From JAUIAI01 sp041396685 (GTDB taxonomy: Bacteria; Pseudomonadota; Gammaproteobacteria; Burkholderiales; Burkholderiaceae_E), in contig JAWKYD010000014.1 in NCBI GenBank assembly GCA_041396685.1, positions 1-64,000 on the forward strand: a DNA stretch of 64,000 nucleotides. The letters run 5' to 3'. Each line of letters begins with the position of its first letter. Within the stretch, counting starts at the first letter, position 1. Shown here one piece after another: positions 1 through 11,590 of the stretch. The translations under genes and the position numbers were made by a program. Below the pieces are notes generated by a model. It did no database searches. It was not told the DNA's origin and was given only the letters and a program-made list of their open reading frames with translations.

Positions 1-806
1 TGGATGGGCCCGACACCGATATCCGGGTGCGGGTCAGCGGCCAGATGGTCACGCTCAGCGGCGAGGTGGGCACGGCCGACGACAAAACGGCCAAGGGCCT
101 GCAGGCCCAGCAATTGTTCGGTACCACGGCGATCGTCGACAACCGTCTCCAGGTGACCGAGTCACCGGCGACGAAACTCGCGGCCGGTGAAGGTGCCACG
201 ATCACGGCGGCGGCAAAGGGCGAGGCGGGCGGCCAGCGCGCAGATTCCACGGCGAACGAAGCCACGACGGGTAACGCCGCCCCTGGACCGCGCCCCGGTA
301 ACGACGAAGTCGCGTCTACGCCGGCCGACGCCAGGCCGGCTGCGCCGCCCAGCGGCGTCACCGAGCCCGAGCCCGGTGTGCCGCCCGATGCGGAGGGCGG
401 TCGGCAGGCCGCCGCTGGTGAGATCCGCGGCACCTCGCACGGGGCACCGGACGATTTCAAGCTCTCCGAGTGCGCGCGTGTCGTCACCGGTGTCTATGTC
501 GCCTTCGATAGCGCCAGCGCACGACTGGACCCCACCGCACGTGAGATTCTCGACGACATCCTGTCCTGTCTGCCGCGCCGCAAGTACGTGATCGGTGGGC
601 ACACCGACAATCGCGGTGACGGTGCCAGCAATCGCACGCTCTCACAGATGCGCGCCGACGCAGTCAAGAGCTATCTGGTCGAACGCGGCGCCGATCCCGG
701 CGGCCTCGAGGCGGTCGGGCATGGCGAGAGCAAGCCGATTGCCAGCAACAACGACAAGTCGGGACGGGCCCGCAACCGGCGTGTCGACTTCCGTCTCGAC
801 GGCTGA
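1..806 (+). CDS. OmpA-family peptidoglycan-binding protein, 5' truncated
   Basis: The reading frame is already open at the window edge (frame of base 3), so the true start lies upstream. The first visible residues (about 10-50) resemble a BON-type repeat, with 'VTLSGEV' and 'AIVDNRLQV'. A Pro/Ala/Glu-rich linker of about 95 residues follows. The last 105 residues form a complete OmpA C-terminal domain: 'VYVAFDSASARLD', then 'GGHTDNRGD' with the Asp that binds meso-diaminopimelate, and 'GRARNRRVDF' with the conserved Arg. In the family this domain anchors outer-membrane or periplasmic proteins non-covalently to peptidoglycan. The BON-linker-OmpA layout suggests an envelope anchor, but the membrane-targeting end is outside the window. 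The OmpA assignment is firm; the BON assignment is tentative. Confidence 0.85.
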   Translation, partial: DGPDTDIRVRVSGQMVTLSGEVGTADDKTAKGLQAQQLFGTTAIVDNRLQVTESPATKLAAGEGATITAAAKGEAGGQRADSTANEATTGNAAPGPRPGNDEVASTPADARPAAPPSGVTEPEPGVPPDAEGGRQAAAGEIRGTSHGAPDDFKLSECARVVTGVYVAFDSASARLDPTAREILDDILSCLPRRKYVIGGHTDNRGDGASNRTLSQMRADAVKSYLVERGADPGGLEAVGHGESKPIASNNDKSGRARNRRVDFRLDG

Positions 807-1015
807 TCCTCCCGCTGGAGAGTCGTGTCCCATTCGTATCCCGACGTTCGCTGGCCTGAGAACCGGGCGGCCGCGGCGGCACCCTTCGCCGCACGACTAC
901 AATCTCGAACGCGGGTCCGCTCGGGCGTTCGTCCGTCCCGGACCCATCGCGCCCGCACGCTGACGCGCTACCAGCCTTCGGACGGGCCAACGAAACCTGG
1001 AGGAGAACCCAGACG

Positions 1016-2008
1016 ATGAAGAAGACCCTCGGTGGCCTGTTGGCCGCACTCGTCATGTCGGTCGCGGCCGGTCCCGCAAATGCCGCCGACACCACCCTGC
1101 GCATCACGCTGCAACTGCCACTCAAGAGCCACCTGGGCCAGAACCTCGTCATGTTCAAGGACGAGGTCGAGAACAAGTCCAGCGGCGCCATCAAGGTCGA
1201 GATCTACGACTCCGCGCAGCTCTACAAGGACAAGGAGGTGCCGCAGGCGGTGGGCTCGGGGGCGATCGAGATGGGGGTCGCCTCGCTGACCCGGTACGTC
1301 GGCGACATTCCCGCCGTCGACATCTTTTACCAGCCCTTCCTGCTCGACACCGAGGCCAAGGTGCGCAAGGCGGTGGCGCCGGGCTCTCCGGTACGCGGCC
1401 CGATCGACGAGGCCATCAAGGGTACCGGCGCGACCGTACTCTGGTGGCAGGCCTATGGCGGTTCGATTTTTCTGTCCAAGGGCGGGCCGATCAAGACGCC
1501 GGCCGACCTGAAGGGCAAGAAGGTCCGGGTCTTCGGCAAGACCCTCGGCGATTTCGTCACCGCCGCCGGCGGTGCGCCCACCATCGTTTCGGGCTCGGAG
1601 CAGTACCTGGCCTACCAACGTGGCACGGTGGACGTCGGCATGACCGGCGTGTCCGGCGTGAAGTCCCGCAAGCTCTGGGAAGTCATGGACACCATCACGG
1701 TCACGAACAATGCCGACATCGAGTTCATCGTGGTGGTCAACAACGACTTCTGGGCCAAGCTGCCGGCCGAGCACAAGGCGATCATCGAGACCGCTGCGCG
1801 CAATGCCGAGAACCACGTCCGCAATGCAATGAGCTCGATCGAAGCCGATGCCTACGCGGCCGCCAAGTCCAACGGCATGAAGGTCTATGAACCGAGCGCC
1901 GCCGAGATGGCCGCCTGGAAGGCGGTTTCGAAACCCGTCTACGAAGCCTTCGTTGCCAAGACCGGTGCCACGGGCAAGGCGATGCTCGAGGCCGCCCAGG
2001 GTTTCTGA
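1016..2008 (+). CDS. dctP: TRAP transporter substrate-binding protein, DctP family
   Basis: This 330-residue periplasmic protein captures the substrate for a tripartite ATP-independent periplasmic transporter. Residues 1-23 are a signal peptide (KK, hydrophobic core, cleavage after 'ANA'). The mature part follows the DctP pattern, with 'RITLQLPLKSHLG' at the N-terminus and the central 'TPADLKGKKVRVFG' segment that precedes the carboxylate-binding Arg region. The ATG is preceded by GGAGGAG at good spacing. The small permease starts 23 bases after the stop and the large permease follows, so all three TRAP parts are present and probably co-transcribed. DctP ligands are usually carboxylates. The convergent flavin hydroxylase makes an aromatic or other organic acid plausible, but the ligand cannot be read from the sequence. 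Confidence 0.93.
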   Translation: MKKTLGGLLAALVMSVAAGPANAADTTLRITLQLPLKSHLGQNLVMFKDEVENKSSGAIKVEIYDSAQLYKDKEVPQAVGSGAIEMGVASLTRYVGDIPAVDIFYQPFLLDTEAKVRKAVAPGSPVRGPIDEAIKGTGATVLWWQAYGGSIFLSKGGPIKTPADLKGKKVRVFGKTLGDFVTAAGGAPTIVSGSEQYLAYQRGTVDVGMTGVSGVKSRKLWEVMDTITVTNNADIEFIVVVNNDFWAKLPAEHKAIIETAARNAENHVRNAMSSIEADAYAAAKSNGMKVYEPSAAEMAAWKAVSKPVYEAFVAKTGATGKAMLEAAQGF

Positions 2009-2031
2009 TCTTCAGCCCGACGAAGCGGCCG

Positions 2032-2529
2032 ATGCGTTTCATCACCGCCATCGAACACGCCGCGGCCTGGCTGGCCGCGGTGTTGTTCGTGCTCACGGGC
2101 TTGTTCCTCTCGTACGAGGTCGTGGCCCGCTACTTCTTCAACGCGCCCACGATCTGGGCCGCCGAGCTCAGCCAGCTGTGCCTGATCTGGGGCGGTCTGA
2201 TCTCGATGGCCTGGGTGCTCGGCGCGCGCCGTCACATCCGCATCAATGCGGTCACGGTCCGCCTTCAGTCGCGCGCCCGCGCCGCCGCCGAGGCCTTCTC
2301 CATGGCGGTGGTGGCGCTGTTCTCGGCGATCGTGCTCTGGTATGGCTTCGGCATCGCCTGGGACAGCCTCGAGCGTGGCCGCACGTCGGGAACCATGCTC
2401 GATCTGCCCGCCTGGTGGGCCGAGGCCGCGGTCCCGGTGGGTTTCCTGATGCTGTTGGTGGTCGCCGTGCGTGAATGCATCAACGCGCTGCGTGGCCAGG
2501 TGCCCGAAACCGGTGCGCATCTCGAATGA
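2032..2529 (+). CDS. dctQ: TRAP transporter small permease, DctQ family
   Basis: The product has 165 residues, the usual DctQ size, with four predicted membrane helices (about 17-37, 50-68, 88-112 and 128-150). The typical 'ELSQLCLIWGGLISMAWVLGARRHIRINAV' zone is present between helices 2 and 3 (cut here into the recognisable pieces 'LCLIWGGL' and 'RRHIRI'). The family partners the large DctM subunit in Na+-driven import. Its TGA overlaps the ATG of dctM (ATGA), indicating translational coupling. No strong ribosome-binding site precedes the ATG, but the start fits the family length. Confidence 0.92.
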   Translation: MRFITAIEHAAAWLAAVLFVLTGLFLSYEVVARYFFNAPTIWAAELSQLCLIWGGLISMAWVLGARRHIRINAVTVRLQSRARAAAEAFSMAVVALFSAIVLWYGFGIAWDSLERGRTSGTMLDLPAWWAEAAVPVGFLMLLVVAVRECINALRGQVPETGAHLE

Positions 2530-3794
2530 CCATCGTCCTGATCCTGGCTGCGTTGTTCGTGCTGCTGCTGGCCGGTGTGCCGGTGGCGTTCTCGCTCGGC
2601 GGCCTGGGTCTGGCCCTGCTGGCGCTCGGCGGTTTCTCGCCGCTGATGGCACCGCAGGCCGTGCTCTCGACGCTCGACGGCTTCATTTTGCTGGCCGTGC
2701 CGCTGTTCCTGCTGATGTCGAACATCCTGCTCAAGGGCGGAGTCGGCCGAGACCTGTTCGGCGCGGTGCAGGCCTGGGTCGGGCACTGGCCGGGTGGGCT
2801 CGCGGTGGCCACCATCCTGTCCTGCGGCGTGTTTGCGGCAATTTCGGGCTCGTCCGTGGCGACCGCCGCCACCATTGGCACGGTCGCGATTCCCGAGATG
2901 GTCTCGCGCGGTTACGACAAGCGCTTCGTCTTCGGCCTGCTCGCCGCCGGCGGCACGCTGGGCATCCTGATTCCGCCGTCGATTCCGCTGATCGTCTATG
3001 GATTCGTGACCGAGGAATCGATCATCGCGCTATTCATGGCCGGCATCGGCCCGGGCCTGGCGCTGATGGCCTTGTTCATCGTGTTTTCGGTTGTCTACGC
3101 GAAGTGGTTCGGCGGTTACCAGCCGATGGCGGCAGCGGGCTGGGCCGAGCGCCGGCGCGCAAGCCTGCGCGCGCTGCCTTCCATCGTGCTCGCCGCTGTG
3201 ATACTGGGCGGCATCTATTCGGGCGCGTTCACGCCCACCGAGGCGGCCGCGATCGGCTTCGCGATGTCGCTGATCATCGTGGTGGTGTTTCTGCGCTCGT
3301 TGAGCTGGGCCGATTTCAGATCGGCGGTGTTCGAATCCATGGTCACCACGGTGGCCATCCTGTTGATCATCGCCGGGGCCAAGGTGTTCGGCAAGGCAAT
3401 CACGCTCTACCGGATTCCGCAGGAGCTGTCGGTCGTGCTGAGCCAGACGCTGTCCACGCCGATCGCATTCATCATCGTGGTCAGTCTCGTGCTGCTCGTG
3501 ATGGGCCTGGTGTTCGAGGCGCTGTCGATGGTGCTGATCATGACACCGGTACTGCTGCCAGCCGCGACACACATGGGCCTGGACCCGATCTGGTTCGGCA
3601 TCTACATGGTGATCATGGTCGAGTGCGCGCTGATCACCCCCCCGGTGGGCCTGAATCTCTATGTCATCCAGTCGGTCGCGCAGGCCAACCTGGGCGACGT
3701 GTCGCGTGGCGCCCTGCCGTTCCTGCTGATGATGCTGGCGCTGGTGGCGCTGCTGTACGCCTGGCCACCGCTCGCGCTGGCCTGGGCATTCTGA
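2526..3794 (+). CDS. dctM: TRAP transporter large permease, DctM family
   Basis: This 422-residue protein of about 12 membrane segments forms the Na+-coupled translocation channel of the TRAP system. Family markers are 'GVFAAISGSSVATAATIG' early, 'GTLGILIPPSIPLIVYG' in the middle, 'GAFTPTEAAAIG', and 'ITPPVGLNLYVI' near the end. An upstream in-frame ATG would add 17 residues inside dctQ. I prefer the ATG at 2526 because it overlaps the dctQ stop and gives the normal N-terminus 'MTIVLILAALF'. The gene ends seven bases before the convergent flavin monooxygenase stop. The whole dctPQM set is intact. Confidence 0.95.
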   Translation: MTIVLILAALFVLLLAGVPVAFSLGGLGLALLALGGFSPLMAPQAVLSTLDGFILLAVPLFLLMSNILLKGGVGRDLFGAVQAWVGHWPGGLAVATILSCGVFAAISGSSVATAATIGTVAIPEMVSRGYDKRFVFGLLAAGGTLGILIPPSIPLIVYGFVTEESIIALFMAGIGPGLALMALFIVFSVVYAKWFGGYQPMAAAGWAERRRASLRALPSIVLAAVILGGIYSGAFTPTEAAAIGFAMSLIIVVVFLRSLSWADFRSAVFESMVTTVAILLIIAGAKVFGKAITLYRIPQELSVVLSQTLSTPIAFIIVVSLVLLVMGLVFEALSMVLIMTPVLLPAATHMGLDPIWFGIYMVIMVECALITPPVGLNLYVIQSVAQANLGDVSRGALPFLLMMLALVALLYAWPPLALAWAF

Positions 3795-3800
3795 GCCGCT

Positions 3801-5408
3801 TCAAGCGCGACGGGCCGCACGCTGCAACCGGCCGATGAGCGCGTCGACATCGTCGGCCTGCGCCTCGTGCAGCACCCCGACCAGGTAGGCGTCGGGCCGG
3901 ATCAGCGCAAGGCTGCCGGCGCGGGCGTCGAACACGCGACCCGTCACGTCGTCCGGTTCCAGGGAGATCACCTCGATGCCGTTGCTGGTGGCGGCCTCGG
4001 CGGCCGGTGCATCCGGTGCACCGAACCACAGGGCCAGGTATCGGTTCGATCTGCCGAGCGCCTGCATCAAGGTGGTCTGCCCGAATCGGATGTTCGGAAC
4101 GGAGCGGCCACCGGCGGGCAGCCAGCATGAATCCGGGTAGTCGTTGGCCCTGGCCATGCGGCCGGTATCCACCATCAGCCGTGCGAACGGGTGCGCGCGT
4201 GCCAGTGCCAGCAGCGCATCGCGAAACAGCCGCGCGCCCTTCGAGGGCGGGGCGAGAAACGCGGCCGTTCGCCGGGTGATGGTCAGGTTCTCGAGCGCCG
4301 CCGGATGGCGCTCGGCCTGGTAGCTGTCGAGCAGCGCGTCGTCGGCCAAGCCCTCGCTCAAATGCGCGAGCTTCCAGGCCAAATTGGCGGCATCCTGTAT
4401 GCCGTTGTTGCCGCCGCGCGCACCGAACGGGCTCACCACGTGCGCGGCATCGCCGATGAAGAAGACGCGTCCGTGGCGGAAGTCGTCGAGCAGCAGATCG
4501 CGATACTGGTAAGGGCCGATCCAGACGAATTCGAACGCCACGTCGGGACCGAGTTGCTGGCGAAGCCGCGCGCTGGCGACCTCGGGCCGGGCGATCCATT
4601 CCGGATCGGCGTCGGGCGCCATCTGGTAATCCATGCGCCAGACGTTGTCCGCCATCAGGTGCTGCCAGACCGCGCGCCCCTCATTGAACGGCGCCTCGGT
4701 CCAGGTGCGGCGCTCGGCGGGCAGCGGGTCGTCGAAACGCACATCGGTGATGCACCAGCGGTCGGTGGCGAGCGAGGTGTGCGGATCGAGACCCAGTTGC
4801 GTCCGGATCGGGCTGTTCGCACCGGTGGCATCGACCAGGAGCGCGGCATCGATCGCGTAATAGCCGGCCGGCGTCTCGATCTGTAGGCGCACCGCGTCGT
4901 CCGTGGGTTCGATGGACGTGACACGGTTCTTCCAGCGCAGGTCGGTACGGCCGATCTCGAGGATGCGCTCGACCAGGAACCACTCGACATAGAACTGCTG
5001 CAGATTGATGAACGGTGGTTGCTCGGACAGGCTGTCTGTCTGCAGATCGAAGCGGTACAGCTCGTCGTGACCGATGTAGGTTCGGCCCACCGACCATTGG
5101 ATGCCCTTGGCACGGATGCGCTCGTAGATTCCCAGGCGCGCGAAGATCTCGAGGCTCTTCTGGGCATAGCAGATACCGCGCGACGATGCGCCTCGCGCGC
5201 CGACCGTGTCGTCGTCGTCGAGCAGCAGGCAGTGCACACCGCGCACCGCCAGATCGCAGGCCAGCGTCAGCCCCGACAGGCCGGCGCCGACGATGACGAC
5301 CGGATGCCGGACGATGTCGTCGCGACTCGATTCGGGCGGCGGCACGAACGGCCAGCGCGGCAGATCGTACGGGGGCGCGAAACGTATCGCAGCCGGGCGG
5401 GTGGTCAC
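3801..5408 (-). CDS. FAD-dependent aromatic hydroxylase (PHBH/MhpA-type)
   Basis: The product is a 535-residue group A flavoprotein monooxygenase, which hydroxylates an aromatic ring with NAD(P)H and O2. The FAD-binding motif GAGLSG is at residues 41-46. The second FAD motif 'GDAAHVVSPFGARGGN' lies near residue 320. A C-terminal thioredoxin-like domain of the MhpA/PheA type seems present (ends 'LIGRLQRAARRA'). The start is taken at GTG 5408, because GGGAGAG sits upstream and the N-terminus 'FAPPYDLPRWPF' matches this subgroup; a longer reading of 33 residues is open. It is convergent with the dctPQM genes and lies 136 bases downstream of the Lrp gene on the same strand. The substrate is unknown; phenolic acids are typical of the family. 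Confidence 0.85.
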   Translation of the reverse strand: MTTRPAAIRFAPPYDLPRWPFVPPPESSRDDIVRHPVVIVGAGLSGLTLACDLAVRGVHCLLLDDDDTVGARGASSRGICYAQKSLEIFARLGIYERIRAKGIQWSVGRTYIGHDELYRFDLQTDSLSEQPPFINLQQFYVEWFLVERILEIGRTDLRWKNRVTSIEPTDDAVRLQIETPAGYYAIDAALLVDATGANSPIRTQLGLDPHTSLATDRWCITDVRFDDPLPAERRTWTEAPFNEGRAVWQHLMADNVWRMDYQMAPDADPEWIARPEVASARLRQQLGPDVAFEFVWIGPYQYRDLLLDDFRHGRVFFIGDAAHVVSPFGARGGNNGIQDAANLAWKLAHLSEGLADDALLDSYQAERHPAALENLTITRRTAAFLAPPSKGARLFRDALLALARAHPFARLMVDTGRMARANDYPDSCWLPAGGRSVPNIRFGQTTLMQALGRSNRYLALWFGAPDAPAAEAATSNGIEVISLEPDDVTGRVFDARAGSLALIRPDAYLVGVLHEAQADDVDALIGRLQRAARRA

Positions 5409-5544
5409 ACGTGCTCTCCCGGGGGCGCCCATCCTCGCGGCGGTTTTCGCGAGCGGACGGATCGGCGTATCGTAGACCGATGACGACAGCGGTTGCCAGC
5501 AACGCACCGATCGATGGGGCGCGCGAGACCGGGCCGGTCCCGGG

Positions 5545-6030
5545 TCAGCCTAGCGTGCGTGCCACCAGCGGCAGTGCGGTCTGGTATTTCACCTGCTTGA
5601 GCGCGAAGCTCGACCGAATGTTGGCGACACCCTTCGTGCGTGTCAGCCGCTCGACGATGAACTGCTCCAGCGCCGGCAGATCGGGCACCACCACGCGCAG
5701 CAGATAGTCCGAGTCGCCGGTCATCAGGTAGCACTCCATGACTTCGTCGTGCTCGCGCATCGCGTGCTCGAAGGTAGCCAGCGACTGCTCGGTCTGGCGC
5801 TCGAGCGTGATGTGGATGAACACGCTCAGACCGAGACCGACGCGGGCCGGATCCAACAGGGTGACATAGCGGTCGATGATGCCGCGCCGCTCCAACGCCC
5901 GCACGCGCGCCAGGCAGGGCGAGGGCGAGAGGCTGATCCGCGCCGCCAGTTCCACATTGGTCAGCCGGGCATTGCGCTGCAGCTCGTTCAGGATGCGCAG
6001 ATCGATTGCATCGATCGCCTTGTCCGGCAT
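5545..6030 (-). CDS. Lrp/AsnC-family transcriptional regulator
   Basis: This 161-residue protein has the classic layout: winged helix at residues 6-60 ('DAIDLRILNELQRNARLTN' and 'LSPSPCLARVRALERRGII'), then a RAM/AsnC ligand-binding domain at 70-150. The start MPDK at 6030 has GGAGCG upstream; the longer open frame adds 24 unlikely residues. It is divergent from the E1 dehydrogenase gene. That arrangement matches mdeR facing the mdeAB genes in Pseudomonas putida, where an Lrp-type activator controls methionine gamma-lyase and a 2-oxobutyrate dehydrogenase E1. By that analogy it probably senses an amino acid or 2-oxo acid, but the effector is inferred. A GGCA-N5-TGCC element lies 27 bases upstream. 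Confidence 0.92.
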   Translation of the reverse strand: MPDKAIDAIDLRILNELQRNARLTNVELAARISLSPSPCLARVRALERRGIIDRYVTLLDPARVGLGLSVFIHITLERQTEQSLATFEHAMREHDEVMECYLMTGDSDYLLRVVVPDLPALEQFIVERLTRTKGVANIRSSFALKQVKYQTALPLVARTLG

Positions 6031-6284
6031 ATTTCGCTCCAGATATCGCTCATTGCGGCAGATTGTGCCATCTTGCCCAGGTCCGGGCAGCGGAATTCGC
6101 AACCCTATGCCGACCCTTCCGGCGTATCGTGCAGGCGGGTGGCGCCGCTACCGCGCGCCTGCTGCACTCGGCCGTCGCCGGCGTTTTTCGAGCGTCGCGA
6201 TTCGCACCGGCCAAACGCCACTCGCCACCGGCCCTCACGCCGCACTCGCGACATCCCGTCCCCGTCCAACCGGCCGCAGCCCAC

Positions 6285-9098
<2,814 letters not shown>

Positions 9099-9290
9099 CG
9101 TCGCGCATGGCGTCGGGACGGTCGTTGCCAGGCACTTCCCACGAGTCTGGATGGCAGACGGAATCTCTGCTCGAACATCCCGGCCAATGACGGCCGGCCG
9201 ATCATCAGTTTGACCGATGGCTCGCGATCGGCCCCGGTGGCAGTATCGTCAGTTCGAACGAAACACCGTTGTCCATCGGGGGAGATCACC

Positions 9291-10865
9291 ATGGCTGGGC
9301 CGGGCCGTCCATTACTCCTCAACGAGTCAACGGCTCGGGGCGAACTGCGGCGCAGTCTGGTGGTCGGTGGTGTCAAGACCGGGGCCGTCCTCGGCCTCTC
9401 TGGTCGGGCTTCGTTCGCGCTGTCCTCCTCGAATCGACCCGGCCCGGGCCGTCCTCCTGGGCCGTTGCCCGGGCCGGTGGTCGACGTGCGCGCGCTTGGC
9501 GCGCGCGGAGATGGCATCGCAGACGACACCGACGCATTCCAGTCGGCGTCCGCGCGTATCAACGAGGCGGGCGGTGGCACGATCCTGATCCCGCCGGGCC
9601 GATACCGGGTCGGCCGCCAGACCCTGTCGGGCGCCATCGGTCAGGGCGCGTCGTGGCGACCCGAGCCGATCATCCGGCTCGCGGGCTGTTCGCGGCCGGT
9701 GCTGGTGCTGGGCCTTGGTAAGCATGGCACCCGCCCGGAGCTGTGCGCCGCCGACGGCCTGCGTTTCGGCAGCTTCGATCCCATCAGTGGTTTGCCGGCC
9801 TACCCGGGATTGCCGTTCACGAACACCGATTACCGCGCCGATGCCTACGCCGGCATGATCGAGCTCTGGCGCAATGCCGACGTGCGCATCGTCAACCTGG
9901 TCCTCGATGGCAACGCGAGTCAGCTGGAGCTCGGCGGCCTGTGGGGCGACGCCGGTTATCAGTGCGGTGCATCCGGTCTACTCTGCGTGGCCAACGAACG
10001 GGTTCAGGCGTGTGACCTCGAGTGCCGCGATCACGGCCTGGACGGGGTCATGATCGCAAACTGGGATGGTGATGCCGCGCTGCGCCCACACGTGCTCGAG
10101 CGCGTGGTCAGCACGGGCAACGGACGCCAGGCGCTCAGCTGGGTGGGCTGCTCCGGCCTGCAGGCCCGACACTGCCGCTTCACACGAACCGGTCGCGGGC
10201 GCATCGCGAGCGCGCCCGGCGCCGCGCTCGACATCGAACCCGAGAACACGCAGATGCACACGGGCCTGTTCGAGCACTGCGAGTTCGGCGACAGCGTCGG
10301 CGTGGCCGTGGTCAGCGACAGCCCGGCGGCCGGTTCATCCGTGACAGGTGTCACGTTTCGGCACTGCGCGATCGACGCCGGCGAGCAAATCGCGGTGCTG
10401 GTGCGCAACGACGATTTCAGCTTCGAACACTGCCGCATCGACGGCTGCATGGCCTTCAACCCGGCGGCCGATCTCGGCGTCGAGCGGATCCGCTTTCGCG
10501 ACTGCGTCATTCATGACCGAAATCCGCTGGCCTATCGAGCCGGATTGCTCGTCGATTGTTCGTCGGGCAGGCCCAATCTGTTCGAAGACTGCACCTTCGT
10601 GGTCTATCGCCAGCGCCTGGGCAATCTCTCGCAGGCGCGCGTCGTGCGTTGCGTTTTCGTGGCCGCGCTCGAAGAAGAGTTCGCGGCGACCACCGACTGG
10701 ATCCTGATTCTGTATTCCGCGCGCGTCGAGCGCTGTGAGTTCCGCGACATGCTCCCGTGGCGTGGCGGGCCGCTGTTGCTGATCAACATCTCCAACGAAA
10801 CCGAGCTGATCGCGCCCGTTCTGGATCCGCCCGACGGGCGGCTGCGCATCGTCAACCAATCTTGA
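9291..10865 (+). CDS. Exported right-handed beta-helix protein (pectate lyase 3-like)
   Basis: The protein has 524 residues. Residues 1-47 look like a twin-arginine leader (R20-R21 followed by 'SLVVGGVKTGAVLG'), suggesting folded export. Residues 64-108 match the start of the Pectate_lyase_3/GH55-like fold: 'DVRALGARGDGIADDTDAF' and 'GGGTILIPPGRYRV'. The rest is a series of short hydrophobic strands with repeated 'HCxF', 'ECRDH' and 'FRDCVIHD' turns, as in parallel beta-helices. The family includes polysaccharide lyases and hydrolases, but no catalytic set can be named here. GGGGGAGATCACC before the ATG makes the start secure; an upstream GTG frame exists but is unlikely. The gene stands alone, so its substrate is unknown. 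The export route is an inference from the leader. Confidence 0.75.
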   Translation: MAGPGRPLLLNESTARGELRRSLVVGGVKTGAVLGLSGRASFALSSSNRPGPGRPPGPLPGPVVDVRALGARGDGIADDTDAFQSASARINEAGGGTILIPPGRYRVGRQTLSGAIGQGASWRPEPIIRLAGCSRPVLVLGLGKHGTRPELCAADGLRFGSFDPISGLPAYPGLPFTNTDYRADAYAGMIELWRNADVRIVNLVLDGNASQLELGGLWGDAGYQCGASGLLCVANERVQACDLECRDHGLDGVMIANWDGDAALRPHVLERVVSTGNGRQALSWVGCSGLQARHCRFTRTGRGRIASAPGAALDIEPENTQMHTGLFEHCEFGDSVGVAVVSDSPAAGSSVTGVTFRHCAIDAGEQIAVLVRNDDFSFEHCRIDGCMAFNPAADLGVERIRFRDCVIHDRNPLAYRAGLLVDCSSGRPNLFEDCTFVVYRQRLGNLSQARVVRCVFVAALEEEFAATTDWILILYSARVERCEFRDMLPWRGGPLLLINISNETELIAPVLDPPDGRLRIVNQS

Positions 10866-10970
10866 CGAGGCGAGGCCTGAGCCGCAACGTCTCGATCGTG
10901 TGCTCGGTTCAGTGCCAACGATCGTCGGCGCGCGCACGCATATCACCGCGTGTGCAGCGGTCATGCGCAC

Positions 10971-11411
10971 TCAACCGAGCCGGTCGAGATCGGCTCGCAG
11001 TCGATGCGTTCGGCTTGCGCCGAGCGATTGATCGAGCCCGGCGTGCGACTCGCGCCAGACGGGCAGCGCCAGCTTGAGCAATGCAATGCCCTGGCGTGTG
11101 AGTCGCAGCCGCCGAACGCGTGCATCGTCGGCATCCGCTTCTGCCACCAGCAAGCGGCGTCGCTGCAACGGCTTGAGCGCAGCGCTCAACGTCGTGCGGT
11201 CCATGGCGAGCAGTTCGGCGAGATCGCCGATGCGCGGCGCCTGCGGCCGATTGAGCGCCATCAGCAGCGAGAACTGGCCATTCGTGAGACCGAGCGGGCG
11301 CAAGGCATCGTCGAACCGCTTCGCGAGCCGGCGCGCCGCGCGCTGGGTGTGTAGACATAGGCAGCGGTCGCGGACCTCGTGAGTCACGGCAATGGGCAGA
11401 TCGGAATCCAT
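10971..11411 (-). CDS. MarR-family transcriptional regulator
   Basis: The 146-residue product has a MarR winged-helix core at about residues 25-115: 'LTNGQFSLLMALNR', 'IGDLAELLAMDRTTLSAAL' as recognition helix region, and the wing 'DADDARVRRLRLT'. MarR proteins are dimeric repressors released by small phenolic or oxidising ligands. The start at 11411 is chosen because the longer frame (16 residues more) runs into the palindromic promoter zone. It is divergent from the VOC-domain gene, and a perfect 12-bp palindrome lies between them, so control of that gene and of itself is likely. Confidence 0.88.
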   Translation of the reverse strand: MDSDLPIAVTHEVRDRCLCLHTQRAARRLAKRFDDALRPLGLTNGQFSLLMALNRPQAPRIGDLAELLAMDRTTLSAALKPLQRRRLLVAEADADDARVRRLRLTRQGIALLKLALPVWRESHAGLDQSLGASRTHRLRADLDRLG

Positions 11412-11448
11412 CACATTCGGCGGAAAAGCCCTCGGGATGTGATTATAT

Positions 11449-11460
11449 GTTGATATCAAC
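11449..11460. promoter_or_regulatory. Palindromic operator candidate for the MarR regulator
   Basis: GTTGATATCAAC is a perfect 12-bp palindrome in an AT-rich patch within the divergent marR/VOC gap. A second copy of the right half, TCAACAT, ends at 11478, so ATGTTGA (from 11448) and TCAACAT also form a wider inverted repeat. The AT-rich, palindromic form and the location suit a MarR dimer site. Binding is inferred. Confidence 0.5.
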
Positions 11461-11590
11461 CTACATGCGTGTCAACATGAGCCGGTGAGCGGCTACCGTG
11501 TCGCGGTCGTGCTCCCGCTGCCGGCTTCGGCAACTCGTGGCTCGGACGGTTTGCACGATCGTGGGCGTGCTTTTCTCAAGGAGAACCGAC

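Noticed and set aside
5434..5453. CTCGCG/CGCGAG dyad between the Lrp gene and the flavin monooxygenase
   Set aside because: A 6-bp stem is common by chance in GC-rich DNA and no T-run follows on the minus strand.
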